A DNA stretch of 33,130 bases, from the NCBI RefSeq assembly GCF_022095675.1, contig NZ_JAHYSG010000128.1, positions 1-33,130 of the forward strand, read 5' to 3'. The notes beneath the pieces were generated by a model, which did not search any database, was not told where the DNA came from, and saw only the letters and a program-made list of their open reading frames with translations. A program made the position numbers and the translations under genes. Source of the DNA: Dactylosporangium sp. AC04546. GTDB taxonomy: Bacteria; Actinomycetota; Actinomycetes; Mycobacteriales; Micromonosporaceae. Below, piece by piece: positions 1 to 7,715 of this stretch. Positions within the stretch are counted from its first letter, which is position 1, and the number at the start of each line of letters is the position of its first letter.

Positions 1-118
1 GCACGAACTAGCCCAACGCGGCGCGACCCGGCCCCCACCTGGCGCGGAGCGACCCCAACCTGGCCCAACCCGGCACGACCTAGCCCAACGTGGCGCGACC
101 TGGCCCCACCTGGCGCGG
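1..118. repeat. Minisatellite of about 20-bp units, cut by the window edge
   Basis: The stretch is built from about six degenerate copies of a 20-bp unit with approximate consensus GGCRCGACCTRGCCCMACST. The clearest neighbouring copies are at 72-91 and 92-111. There is also a higher-order period: bases 1-47 and 73-118 match almost throughout, differing by a few substitutions and one C. I see no coding potential. The array probably extends to the left of the window. It lies downstream of the nuclease gene that ends at 162. Confidence 0.75.
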
Positions 119-134
119 CGCACCGGCCCGGAGC

Positions 135-149
135 GCGCGGCGCCCGCGC
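135..149 (-). terminator. Short GC hairpin after the RecB-like nuclease gene
   Basis: GCGCGG (135-140) and CCGCGC (144-149) pair around a 3-nt loop, 12 nt past the stop codon of the minus-strand nuclease gene. No T run follows, so this is only a possible terminator. Confidence 0.25.
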
Positions 150-161
150 TGCCCCTCGCGG

Positions 162-1010
162 TCAGAGGTCTTCCGTCGCCGGCCGGCGCTCCACCGCCGT
201 CCAGGGGTCACGCACCGGATGCTCCTGGCCCACCGGGCAGGACTTGCGATAGTCGCACCACGAGCACCAGGGGCCGGAGGCGGTCGGAAAGGCCGCATCC
301 GGATCGGTCCCCTCCTGCACCGCGGCCTCGGCAGCCAGAATGTCGGCCGCCGTCTCCTCGGCCCGACGAAGGTGCCGCTCCAGGGACTCCGGGGTGTGGT
401 CATGGGCAGCCACCGTGCCCGAAGGCAGGTGGTGGAGCTCGACCCGGCGGCAGCGGCGGCGGAAGACCCGCTCGGCGGCGATCGCATACAGCGCCAGGGC
501 GCGCGAGCCGCGTGCCTCGTCCGGCGTCGTCGGGGTGCGGCCGGTCTTGTAGTCGACGATGACCAGCTCCTCGCCGCGCTGGTCGATGCGGTCCACACGG
601 CCGGACAGGGCCAGCGTCTCGGTGCGGGCGGCGACGGTGCGCTCGACGCCCACCGGCTCGTCGTGGGGGTCGAGCGAGTCCACATAGGACTCCAGCCAGG
701 TCAGGGCCTTGCGGAAGACCTCGCGCTCCTGCTCGTCGTCGCGATAGCCCTCCTTGACCCAGGTCGCCTGGAGGAGCTTCGGCAGGACGGACGGGACGCG
801 GCGCTCCGGATCCAGCGCATACCAGCTGCGGAGGGCCGTGTGCACCGAGGCGCCCAGCGAGTTGTGCGCCCACGGCGGGCCCTTGGGCGGGGCCGGGCGG
901 TCGACGTAGGAGAACCGGTAGCGACGGGGGCAGTCCTCGTAGCTGCCCAGCTTGCTGGGCGTGCAGGTGAACAGCCGCCGGGGCGGGGCGAAGAGGCCGA
1001 GCTGCTCCAT
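162..1010 (-). CDS. RecB-like PD-(D/E)XK nuclease, probable Fe-S type
   Basis: This 282-residue protein is a RecB/AddB-family nuclease (PF12705-like), a group that cuts DNA during repair or processing. Visible signatures are an N-terminal EDCPRRYRF segment, GRVDRID near residue 137, and IVDYKTGR with the D-Y-K catalytic motif at residues 153-155. One cysteine in the N-terminal motif (C27) and three near the C-terminus (C249, C252, C258) match the split four-cysteine 4Fe-4S pattern of AddB-type nucleases. There is no helicase domain, so it is a stand-alone nuclease. I chose the ATG; a GTG two codons upstream (1016) has AGGA at better spacing and is equally possible. The MarC-family gene lies 44 bp upstream on the same strand. 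Family is secure, cellular role is not. Confidence 0.85.
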   Translation of the reverse strand: MEQLGLFAPPRRLFTCTPSKLGSYEDCPRRYRFSYVDRPAPPKGPPWAHNSLGASVHTALRSWYALDPERRVPSVLPKLLQATWVKEGYRDDEQEREVFRKALTWLESYVDSLDPHDEPVGVERTVAARTETLALSGRVDRIDQRGEELVIVDYKTGRTPTTPDEARGSRALALYAIAAERVFRRRCRRVELHHLPSGTVAAHDHTPESLERHLRRAEETAADILAAEAAVQEGTDPDAAFPTASGPWCSWCDYRKSCPVGQEHPVRDPWTAVERRPATEDL

Positions 1011-1054
1011 GTCCACGCCCCAGATCCTGCCACCCCGGTACGACAAAACCGGAA

Positions 1055-1672
1055 TCAGTGGGGCTGGTGCAGGTACTCCGTGACGAAGGCGCCGATCGCG
1101 TCGGCCAGGAGCTGCACGGCGATGGCGGCGACGAGCAGGCCGGCGATGCGGGTCAGCACCTCGATGCCGCTCGGGCGCAGGACGCGCACCAGGATGCCCG
1201 AGAAGCGCAGGACCAGCCAGACCACCAGCATCACGGCCACGATGCCGACGGCCACGGCCGTGTAGCCCGACCAGTCGTCCGTGCGGCGGACGAAGAGCAT
1301 CGTCGCCACGATCGCGCCCGGGCCGGCCAGCAGCGGCGTGCCGAGGGGCACCAGGGCCACGTTCGAGGTCACCTCGTTGCGCGAGGCGTCCGTCTTGCCG
1401 GTCAGCAGCTCGAGTGCGACCAGCAGGAGCAGCAACCCGCCGGCTCCCTGGAGCGCCGGGAGATCGATGTGGAGGTACTGCAGAATCTGCCGGCCGACCA
1501 GCGCGAACGCCACGATCACCCCGAACGCCAGGGCGACCGCCTGCAGCGCCGCCTTGTGCCGGTGCTCGCGCGTCATCGTCCCGGTCAGCGCCAGGAAGAT
1601 CGGCACCGCGCCCGGTGGGTCCAGGATGACGAGGAGGGTAACGAAGACTTCGCCGAGCAGCTTGAGATCCAC
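1055..1672 (-). CDS. MarC family integral membrane protein
   Basis: A 205-residue, very hydrophobic protein with about six predicted membrane segments, the size and pattern of the MarC (UPF0056) family. Family hallmarks are the early DPPGAVPIFLALT segment and the central PLGTPLLAGPGAI segment. MarC proteins have no proven substrate; the old link to multiple antibiotic resistance in E. coli was not upheld. The GTG at 1672 (VDLKLLGEVF) is preferred because homologues start with this sequence. A TTG at 1711 would add 13 polar residues and has no better ribosome site. The gene runs away from the chitinase gene. A short CCGGT/ACCGG hairpin sits just beyond the stop codon, in the gap before the nuclease gene. 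Confidence 0.85.
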   Translation of the reverse strand: MDLKLLGEVFVTLLVILDPPGAVPIFLALTGTMTREHRHKAALQAVALAFGVIVAFALVGRQILQYLHIDLPALQGAGGLLLLLVALELLTGKTDASRNEVTSNVALVPLGTPLLAGPGAIVATMLFVRRTDDWSGYTAVAVGIVAVMLVVWLVLRFSGILVRVLRPSGIEVLTRIAGLLVAAIAVQLLADAIGAFVTEYLHQPH

Positions 1673-1741
1673 GGCCGAATTGTCCGCGATCCACCCCCGT
1701 CGAACCACCAAGCCTTGACGGCATCGAGCCGTGCCCCTACG

Positions 1742-1781
1742 TTGCCACTCAACAGTGAAGTTTCCTAACAGTCATGGAGGG
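1742..1781 (+). promoter_or_regulatory. Putative control region of the chitinase gene
   Basis: The 112-bp divergent gap between marC-like and chitinase genes contains a -35-like TTGCCA (1742-1747) and a -10-like TAACAG (1766-1771, 18-nt spacing). AACAGT occurs twice (1751-1756 and 1767-1772) and GTTTCCTAAC once. From memory, GTTTCCTAAC is one half of an inverted motif common upstream of secreted hydrolase genes in actinomycetes; only one half is intact here. GGAGGG at 1776-1781 is the ribosome site. Confidence 0.3.
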
Positions 1782-1784
1782 TGC

Positions 1785-3026
1785 ATGGGCAAACGCTCGT
1801 TCCTGGCCGGGGCCGCGGTCTCCCTCACACTGGCGTCGATCGCGCTCGTGCCGGGCACCGCTTCCGCACACTCGACACCCCACCAGGACCAGTACAAGCG
1901 CGTCGGGTACTTCATCCAGTGGGGCATCTACGGCCGCCAGTACTACGTGAAGAACCTCGAGACGAGTGGCCAGGCCGCTCGCCTGACCCACATCAACTAC
2001 GCCTTCGGCAACGTCGACGCGTCGGGCAAGTGTGCGTCCGCCGACCCGTGGGCCGACTGGCAGCGGCCCGTCGGCGCCGAGGAGAGCGTCGACGGTGTCG
2101 CCGACGAGCCCGGCCAGGCGCTCGCCGGCAACTTCAACCAGCTCCTCAAGCTCAAGAAGAAGCACCCCAACCTCAAGGTGCTCCTGTCGCTCGGCGGCTG
2201 GACCCTGTCGGCCAACTTCTCCAACGCGGTGCTGACCGACGAGTCCCGCAAGGCCCTGGTCAAGTCCTGCATCGAGACGTTCTGGAACACCGGCGTCTTC
2301 GACGGCTTCGACTTCGACTGGGAGTGGCCGGGCTCCGAGGGCAACCCGGGCAACGTGATCCGGCCCGAGGACAAGCAGAACTTCACGCTGATGGTCGCCG
2401 AGTTCCGCAAGCAGCTCGGCAAGAAGGCGACGCTGACGGCGTTCCTGCCGGCCAACCCGGCGAAGATCGACGCCGGCTTCGAGGTCAAGAAGATCTTCAA
2501 GTACCTCGACTTCGCCACCATCCAGGGGTACGACTTCCACGGCACGTGGGAGACGACCACCAACCAGCAGTCCGCGCTGTTCATCCCGCGGAACAACCCG
2601 ACCACGCCCGACTTCAGCGGTGCCACCACGCTGAAGGCGTACACCGACCGCGGCGCGCCGAAGAAGGCCCTGGTCCTGGGCATCCCGTACTACGGGCAGG
2701 GCTGGACCGGCGTCACCAACGCCAACCGCGGCCTGTTCCAGCCGGCCACCGGCCCGGCGCCCGCCACCTGGGCCGCCGGCAACGAGGACTACAAGGTGCT
2801 GGCGACGCTGCCGCAGCAGGGCTACAAGGTGTACCACGACCCGCTGTCCGGCAGCGCGTGGCTCTTCAACGGCACCACGTTCTGGACCTTCGACGACCCG
2901 CTCGTCGTCGCCCAGAAGTCGCTGTACATCCGCCTCGGCGGCTACGGCGGCGCGATGGTGTGGTCGCTCGACGGCGACGACGCCAACGGCACGCTGACCA
3001 AGACGATCTACTCGACCCTCCGCTAG
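1785..3026 (+). CDS. Secreted GH18 chitinase
   Basis: A 413-residue family 18 glycoside hydrolase that should cleave beta-1,4 bonds of chitin outside the cell. Residues 1-28 form a signal peptide (MGKR basic start, hydrophobic core, ASA cleavage site before H29). The TIM barrel starts at KRVGYFIQWGIYG, with SLGGWT at 135-140 and the catalytic DxxDxDxE motif at D173-D176-D178-E180, all residues intact; E180 is the acid. There is no chitin-binding or FnIII module, so this is a bare catalytic domain. The ATG at 1785 is chosen because it directly begins the signal peptide and follows GGAGGG; the open frame upstream is shorter than a domain and lacks a ribosome site. It is a single-gene unit facing a TetR gene across a shared terminator. 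Confidence 0.95.
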   Translation: MGKRSFLAGAAVSLTLASIALVPGTASAHSTPHQDQYKRVGYFIQWGIYGRQYYVKNLETSGQAARLTHINYAFGNVDASGKCASADPWADWQRPVGAEESVDGVADEPGQALAGNFNQLLKLKKKHPNLKVLLSLGGWTLSANFSNAVLTDESRKALVKSCIETFWNTGVFDGFDFDWEWPGSEGNPGNVIRPEDKQNFTLMVAEFRKQLGKKATLTAFLPANPAKIDAGFEVKKIFKYLDFATIQGYDFHGTWETTTNQQSALFIPRNNPTTPDFSGATTLKAYTDRGAPKKALVLGIPYYGQGWTGVTNANRGLFQPATGPAPATWAAGNEDYKVLATLPQQGYKVYHDPLSGSAWLFNGTTFWTFDDPLVVAQKSLYIRLGGYGGAMVWSLDGDDANGTLTKTIYSTLR

Positions 3027-3039
3027 GAGGAGCAAGCCC

Positions 3040-3080
3040 CCTCGCCGCGGCGCCGCAGGGTCACCGGCGCCGCGGCGAGG
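3040..3080. terminator. Bidirectional terminator, perfect 16-bp stem
   Basis: CCTCGCCGCGGCGCCG (3040-3055) and its exact complement (3065-3080) enclose a 9-nt loop. The stem lies 13 bp past the chitinase stop and 6 bp past the stop of the convergent TetR gene, so it can end both transcripts. There is no T run, which is usual in high-GC actinobacteria. Confidence 0.8.
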
Positions 3081-3086
3081 TCCCTC

Positions 3087-3836
3087 TCACAGCAGGGCGG
3101 CGATGCCGTCGAGCACGCGCTGCAGCCCGAACTCGTAGGCCCGCAGCGGGTCGCCCGCGCCGTACTCCTCGCCGGCGGCCTGACCCACCCGGGCGGCCGT
3201 CGGCCAGCGCTCCGGGTCGAGGACCTCCCCGAGCAGCGGGGCGTAGTTGCTCCACCACTCCTCCTCGGTCATCCCCGTGCGGGCCTCCGCCCGGTCGGCC
3301 TGCACGACCGCCCGGGCCGCGCCGGCCACATAGTTGAGCACGAGGGTCAGCAGCATGTCGGTGTGGACGTCGGACAGCCCGGCGCCGTCGAACGCCCGCA
3401 GCTCGAAGTCGTACTTCGCGATGACGTTCGGGCCGAGCACCGGCCGTGTGGTGGCGACCTGGAGCAGCCACGGATGCCTGCGGTACAACTCCCAGTTGTT
3501 CCTGGCGACCTCGTGCAGCCGGTCACGCCATCCGGACGTCGCGAACGCCGCCGGGACGGCCTCGGCGCTGACCGTGTCGACCATGACGTCGAGCAGCTCG
3601 GCCTTGCTCGGCACATAGGTGTACAGCGACATGGCCGTGACGCCGAGCTGCTCGGCCACGCGGCGCATGGAGACGGCCGGCAGGCCCTCCCCGTCGGCCA
3701 GCGACACCGCCACCGCCACGATCCCGGCCACCGTGAACTTCGGCTTCGGCCCCCGCTTCGGTGCCGGGCCGGTGCCCCACAGCAGCTCGATGCTGCGCCG
3801 CGGGTCGCCCGACCCGCTGTACTCCTCGGTGGTCAC
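3087..3836 (-). CDS. TetR/AcrR family regulator
   Basis: A 249-residue DNA-binding repressor-type protein. The helix-turn-helix is clear around residues 52-76 (MRRVAEQLGVTAMSLYTYVPSKAELLDVM), and the ligand-binding half resembles the TetR C-terminal domain. About 33 residues precede the first HTH helix, longer than usual, and contain a basic KRGPKPK patch. The GTG start overlaps the stop codon of the upstream PHP gene in the arrangement GTGA, so translation is probably coupled and the regulator is the last gene of the sigma-factor transcription unit. The ligand and targets are unknown; the neighbouring PHP gene or a distant efflux gene are possible. Confidence 0.88.
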   Translation of the reverse strand: MTTEEYSGSGDPRRSIELLWGTGPAPKRGPKPKFTVAGIVAVAVSLADGEGLPAVSMRRVAEQLGVTAMSLYTYVPSKAELLDVMVDTVSAEAVPAAFATSGWRDRLHEVARNNWELYRRHPWLLQVATTRPVLGPNVIAKYDFELRAFDGAGLSDVHTDMLLTLVLNYVAGAARAVVQADRAEARTGMTEEEWWSNYAPLLGEVLDPERWPTAARVGQAAGEEYGAGDPLRAYEFGLQRVLDGIAALL

Positions 3837-4681
3837 CCCACCACGCCGCTTCCGGAGGCGGCGGCCACGATCTGCTCCAGCACCGCGGGCTGCGTGGTCC
3901 GGGCGCCGAGCCGGACGGTCTTGTTGTGTCCGTGGTAGTCGCTGGAGCCGGTGACGACCAGCCCGAGCTCGGCGGCGAGGGCGCGGACGTGCTGCTGCTC
4001 CTCGGGCGTGTGGTCGGTGTGGTCGGCCTCCAGCCCGAACAGGCCGGCGCCGGCCATCTCGACGATGAGGGAGTCGGGCACGACCGGGCCGCGCGTGGTC
4101 GCGCGCGGGTGGGCGAAGACGGGCACGCCACCCGCCCGCAGGACGAGCCGGAGCGCCACGAAGACGTCCATGTCCTCCTTGGGCACGCGGTACCGCCGCC
4201 CGAGCCACTTCGGCTCGAACGCCTCCGACACCGTGCCGACGAGGCCGCGGCGGATCAGGGCCTGGGCCAGGTGCGGCCGGCCGACGGTGCCGCCCGCGGC
4301 GTGCTGGAGCACCTCGTCCCAGGTGACGTCGATGCCGTCGGCCTGGAGCAGGTCGACCATCCGCTCGGCGCGGGTCTCGCGGGACAGCCGCACCCGGGCC
4401 AGCTCGGTCGCGAGCGCCGGCTCGGCCGGGTCGAACAGGTAGGCGAGCAGGTGCAGCGAGATCGGCCACGGCCCACCGTGCCAGCGGCACGACAGCTCGG
4501 CCCCCGGCACGAGGGTGAGCCCGGCCGGGCGGGCGGCGATCGCCGCGGGCCACCCGGCCGTCGTGTCGTGGTCGGTCAGCGCGACGACGTCGAGCCCGGC
4601 CGCGGCCGCCTCGGCGACCAGCTCGGTCGGGGTCGACGTCCCGTCGCTCGCCGTCGAGTGGGCGTGGAGATCGATCCGCAC
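3833..4681 (-). CDS. PHP domain phosphoesterase
   Basis: A 282-residue stand-alone PHP domain protein, a metal-dependent phosphoesterase. Metal-ligand motifs are all present: DLHAHS at residues 4-9, TDHD at 36-39, GAELSC near 78, FAHPR in the middle and SSDYHGHN near the end. Relatives include nucleoside 3',5'-bisphosphate and short-oligonucleotide phosphatases (YciV/RnaM group), so a role in nucleotide or RNA end turnover is plausible but unproven. The start is GTG at 4681, immediately before the first metal motif. The gene begins 14 bp after the membrane protein gene and overlaps the TetR gene by 4 bp, so the three are co-transcribed. Confidence 0.9.
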   Translation of the reverse strand: MRIDLHAHSTASDGTSTPTELVAEAAAAGLDVVALTDHDTTAGWPAAIAARPAGLTLVPGAELSCRWHGGPWPISLHLLAYLFDPAEPALATELARVRLSRETRAERMVDLLQADGIDVTWDEVLQHAAGGTVGRPHLAQALIRRGLVGTVSEAFEPKWLGRRYRVPKEDMDVFVALRLVLRAGGVPVFAHPRATTRGPVVPDSLIVEMAGAGLFGLEADHTDHTPEEQQHVRALAAELGLVVTGSSDYHGHNKTVRLGARTTQPAVLEQIVAAASGSGVVG

Positions 4682-4695
4682 CCGCTCAAGGGTAG

Positions 4696-5901
4696 TCAGC
4701 CGGTGGCGCTGGGCGTGGCGCCGGTCGTCGTCAACGGCTCGATCAGGACCACGTCGGCGCTCATCTGGTCGAGGTTCTCGGACTTGCCGTCGGGGTACAG
4801 CGCCTGGAACCGCGTGCCGTTGTCCACCAGGAAGGTCGTGGCGTTGAGCCACACCGTCTTGGTGGTGACCGTGAAGTCCCAGATCCGCGGCGTCTTGCTG
4901 CCGGGCGTGAAGACCGCGGTCAGGTCGAGCATCGCGACCTGCTTCTGGCCCTCGACGGGGTAGGCGAGCCAGTGCCCGTCAGGCGAGATCCGGCTGCCCG
5001 CCTTCGCCGCCCTCGGCAGGCCGCAGACCCGGTTCTTCACCTTGAACGGCTGGGCGAGCGACAGCAGCGCCAGGCACATGGCCTGCTCGCCGGACTGGGC
5101 CCGCACCTCGGCGTAGATGCTCTTGCCGTCCGGATGGGCGCCGAAGACCCGCAGGACGCTCTGGTCCCACTTCTCTTCATACTTCCGGCTCGTGTACCAC
5201 ACGTCGAACGCGCTGCCGTCGTCCTTGCCCAGGACGAGATCGGGCCCGACGAACACGACCGGGACGGCGGACGGCGGCACGTCGGTGGTGTTGCTCTTGG
5301 TCAGCTGCTGCGTGTCGTCGCCGCGCTTGGCGACGGTCATCGTCCCCTCGTCGGCCCAGGCGACCTGATTGCCCTCGTTGTCGACGGCGATGTCGTGGGC
5401 ATCGTCGACGAGCACCTGCTGCTTGTTGTCGTCGTTCTGCAGGACGAGCTGCTTGTCGCCGTCGGGCTGGTTGTTGATCACCAGGTAGCCGTCCTTCGCC
5501 TGGTAGGCGGCGGCGACCGAGCCCTTCTCCGGAATCTGGATGCGCACGCTCTTGGCCGGCTGTGCGGTCCCGGGGTAGGCGTAGACCTCCCGGGCCACCT
5601 GCGGCGGCGCGACGGTGCTCGTGGGCGCCTGCGACGGCACGTCGGTGCGCGGCGGCAGGGCCAGGTCGTCGGCCGGACCGGCGCCGCCCGGGTGCTGCGG
5701 GCTGACGACCTGGAACATGGCGAGGGCGGCCAGCGCCAGCACCACGATCCCGGCGAGCCCGCCGGTCATCGCGCGCTGCCGTCGGCGGATCCGTCCGGCA
5801 CCACGAATGGCGGCATCGGCGAAGTCGTCCAGCGACCCGGGCGGCGTCGAGCCCGCCTTGGCCGCGAACGTATCGCGGAGTGCGTCTTCCAGCATGGTCA
5901 C
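4696..5901 (-). CDS. Membrane partner of SigE-family sigma factor (putative anti-sigma)
   Basis: A 401-residue single-pass membrane protein. Residues 1-45 are a cytoplasmic segment ending in a very basic GRIRRRQRA stretch, one membrane helix covers about 46-66, and a Pro/Thr linker leads to a large outside domain. That domain has SPDGHWLAY and HPDGKSIYAEV repeats typical of TolB-like beta-propellers. Genes of this shape commonly follow SigE-family ECF sigma factors in actinobacteria, and an anti-sigma role is inferred from that, not shown by a known anti-sigma motif. The GTG start overlaps the sigma gene stop (GTGA). An ATG two codons later has GGGG at better spacing. Confidence 0.75.
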   Translation of the reverse strand: MTMLEDALRDTFAAKAGSTPPGSLDDFADAAIRGAGRIRRRQRAMTGGLAGIVVLALAALAMFQVVSPQHPGGAGPADDLALPPRTDVPSQAPTSTVAPPQVAREVYAYPGTAQPAKSVRIQIPEKGSVAAAYQAKDGYLVINNQPDGDKQLVLQNDDNKQQVLVDDAHDIAVDNEGNQVAWADEGTMTVAKRGDDTQQLTKSNTTDVPPSAVPVVFVGPDLVLGKDDGSAFDVWYTSRKYEEKWDQSVLRVFGAHPDGKSIYAEVRAQSGEQAMCLALLSLAQPFKVKNRVCGLPRAAKAGSRISPDGHWLAYPVEGQKQVAMLDLTAVFTPGSKTPRIWDFTVTTKTVWLNATTFLVDNGTRFQALYPDGKSENLDQMSADVVLIEPLTTTGATPSATG

Positions 5902-6500
5902 GTCCCCAGTCCCACTTCCACGGGCTCGTCAACTACAGCGGCAGGCCGCGGGATCGTCACGGTTGGCGGCCGGGCCGGCTGCACACGAGCGGCCGGCTCG
6001 ACACCCTCGGCGCTCAGGCGCTGACGGAGGGTGGCGAGTGCCCGGGAGGCCTGACTCTTCACGGTGCCGACCGAGACGCCGAGGAGCCGGGCGGTCTCCG
6101 CCTCGGACTGATCCTCGTAGAACCGCAGCACCAGCACGGCCCGCTGCCGGTTGGGCAGCGCGCGCACGTGGCGCCACAGCGCGTCGCGCTCGAGGGTCTC
6201 CTCGAGCTTGTCGGCGGCCGGGCTCTCCGGGAGTACTTCGGTAGGGCGTTCACCGTGCCAGCGCCGCCGCCACCAACTGGTGGAGGTGTTCACGAGCACG
6301 CGCCTCGCGTAGGGCTCGACCGCATCGATGTGCCCGAGCCGTTTCCAGGCGAGGAAGGTCTTGGTCAGTGCGATCTGTAACAGATCTTCTGCGGTTGCCC
6401 AATCTCCCGCCAGCAGGTATGCGGTGCGCAACAACGCACCGGACCGCTGTGCAACGAACTCACGGAACTCTTCCTCACGGAATACCGCCTCGTCCGGCAC
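5898..6500 (-). CDS. SigE-family ECF RNA polymerase sigma factor
   Basis: A 200-residue extracytoplasmic-function sigma factor of the SigE (TIGR02983-like) family, directing RNA polymerase to stress promoters. Region 2 covers about residues 10-80 (AYLLAGDWATAEDLLQIALTKTF, then PYARRVLVNTSTSWWRRR), and region 4 covers about 107-155 (LPNRQRAVLVLRFYED, then LGVSVGTVKSQASRAL as the DNA-reading helix-turn-helix). A tail of some 40 residues rich in Pro and Val follows, which is longer than usual. The GTG at 6500 is preferred: GGGGAG lies 5 nt before it, and homologues begin close by. It heads the four-gene unit continuing to the TetR gene at 3087. Confidence 0.92.
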   Translation of the reverse strand: MPDEAVFREEEFREFVAQRSGALLRTAYLLAGDWATAEDLLQIALTKTFLAWKRLGHIDAVEPYARRVLVNTSTSWWRRRWHGERPTEVLPESPAADKLEETLERDALWRHVRALPNRQRAVLVLRFYEDQSEAETARLLGVSVGTVKSQASRALATLRQRLSAEGVEPAARVQPARPPTVTIPRPAAVVDEPVEVGLGT

Positions 6501-6531
6501 CGCCGCTCCCCTCCCCCGACCGCCCACGTTC

Positions 6532-6562
6532 GAAGACGCGGTGGGGGTGGGGCACGGTTGCA
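6532..6562 (-). promoter_or_regulatory. Putative autoregulated ECF promoter of the sigma operon
   Basis: Read on the minus strand, TGCAACC (6562-6556) is followed by 17 nt and CGTCTTC (6538-6532). AAC in the -35 and CGTC in the -10 are the hallmarks of ECF promoters, and the spacing is right. The start codon is about 30 nt further on, leaving room for the ribosome site. This suggests that the sigma factor transcribes its own operon. Confidence 0.55.
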
Positions 6563-6567
6563 GCCGA

Positions 6568-6584
6568 CCGGAAGATTTTTCCGG
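6568..6584. promoter_or_regulatory. CCGGAA-N5-TTCCGG palindrome beside the sigma promoter
   Basis: A perfect 6-bp inverted repeat around GATTT ends 6 bp upstream of the ECF -35 element, in the gap between the PH-domain gene and the sigma gene. It could be an operator. It is also just past the stop of the PH-domain gene, but its T run lies in the loop, so a terminator role is less likely. Confidence 0.35.
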
Positions 6585-6592
6585 GCGATCTG

Positions 6593-7420
6593 TCAGGTGC
6601 CGTCATCCTCGCTGGTCGCCGCGCGCCCGAGCCGCGCCTCGACGGCCTCCGGCTCGTACATCTCCTCGACGATCCGCAGATAGAGTTCATTCGGATTCGG
6701 CAGGTTGCGAATGTTTCGCAGCGCCTGGTCCTGACCCGCGGATTCCAGCTCGAAATGCCCGTATCCGAACATGCGGCCGGTCAATGACTGCACGTATTTC
6801 ATGTCGGTGACCCGCAGCAACGGCATCATGGCCACGTTGCGCGTGAAGATTCCCGAAACGACCATGACCCGCTTGTTGGTCAGGATGAAGCGGTCATACC
6901 ACCAGTCGGCGACGCGCCACGCGCACCACAGGATGACCACGGCCCAGATGATGAGGACCACGGTGCGCAACTGGGTCTGGTTGTGTTTGGTCAGCCAGCC
7001 GGCGACGTATCCCATCGCGACGGTGGCACCGATCGCGACCAGGCCTTCCTTGGCCAGCTGGATCCAGTGCCGCTTCCACTCGCCGCGGAACTTCTCGGTC
7101 GGGAAGAGGTAGCGGGCGGCGTGCCGGCTGGCCTCCTCGTCGAGGGGCGCGACGCGGCTGCCGACCGGGACCGGGCCGACCTCACCGCTGCGCAGGCCCG
7201 CGAACTCGTCCTCGGTGAACGAGGGCGGCCCGTCATAGCGGGCCCGGTCGGCGTAGACACCGTCGGTCATCGGGTCGTAGGGCGCGTCGTCGAAGTCTTC
7301 GGGATAGCTGGGCGCCGAAGGGGGCTCGTTCGGCCGGGCGCGCGGGATCGGCTCCGTGTCACGATCTTCGAAGCGGCGCGAACGCCCTTCGTCCTCGGGA
7401 GGCTCGGGCCCGGTGGTCAT
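6593..7420 (-). CDS. bPH2 (DUF304-like) PH-domain membrane protein
   Basis: A 275-residue protein with a long acidic, proline-rich N-terminal tail (about residues 1-100), two membrane helices (about 122-143 and 152-172) and a bacterial PH domain of the YdbS/DUF304 type starting at YDRFILTNKRVMVVSGIF. This order is typical of the family, whose function is poorly known; membrane-stress or envelope roles are suggested elsewhere. The ATG has no Shine-Dalgarno sequence and lies 5 bp after the stop of a 52-residue membrane protein gene, so translation probably depends on reinitiation or coupling. The tail sequence is low-complexity and likely disordered. Confidence 0.8.
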   Translation of the reverse strand: MTTGPEPPEDEGRSRRFEDRDTEPIPRARPNEPPSAPSYPEDFDDAPYDPMTDGVYADRARYDGPPSFTEDEFAGLRSGEVGPVPVGSRVAPLDEEASRHAARYLFPTEKFRGEWKRHWIQLAKEGLVAIGATVAMGYVAGWLTKHNQTQLRTVVLIIWAVVILWCAWRVADWWYDRFILTNKRVMVVSGIFTRNVAMMPLLRVTDMKYVQSLTGRMFGYGHFELESAGQDQALRNIRNLPNPNELYLRIVEEMYEPEAVEARLGRAATSEDDGT

Positions 7421-7425
7421 GACGG

Positions 7426-7584
7426 TCAGGCAACCAGGCTGGAGAAGAAGTCACCGAAGCCGACGGCGATGTCCATGATCCCGCCACCGATGGACTTGAA
7501 GACCTCCGCCGCGGACTGCGGCCGATATGCCACGAAGAAGATGAGGAAGGCAATGCTTCCCCAGGTGAGGACCTTCTTTACCAT
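7426..7584 (-). CDS. 52-aa small membrane protein
   Basis: A short gene of 52 codons plus stop. The product starts MVKKVLTWGSIAFLIFFVAY, one clear membrane helix, followed by RPQSAAEVFKSIGGGIMDIAVGFGDFFSSLVA, an amphipathic glycine/phenylalanine-rich tail. GAGGGG is placed 10 nt before the ATG, a sigma-A-like promoter lies just upstream, and the PH-domain gene begins 5 bp after the stop, all of which support a real gene. I recognise it only as a conserved type of small actinobacterial membrane protein. A role as partner of the PH-domain protein is inferred from position. Confidence 0.75.
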   Translation of the reverse strand: MVKKVLTWGSIAFLIFFVAYRPQSAAEVFKSIGGGIMDIAVGFGDFFSSLVA

Positions 7585-7637
7585 CGCCGTCAATCCCCTC
7601 TCGCTACAACGTCGTGCACCCCCGTTGCAGCGAACTC

Positions 7638-7666
7638 AGCGTATCAGTCGCACGGCTGACGGTTAA
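7638..7666 (-). promoter_or_regulatory. Sigma-A-like promoter of the small membrane protein/PH operon
   Basis: On the minus strand TTAACC (7666-7661), 17 nt, then TACGCT (7643-7638). Spacing is ideal and the start codon is about 50 nt downstream of the -10. Confidence 0.5.
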
Positions 7667-7715
7667 GGTTTGCCGCGCCGACATCGACTCGGACCTTGAT
7701 CCTAGTCGCGAGTGT

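Noticed and set aside
1749..3035. Long open frame opposite the chitinase gene
   Set aside because: Arg/Val/Leu-rich translation without motifs, mirroring the codon bias of the real gene on the other strand.
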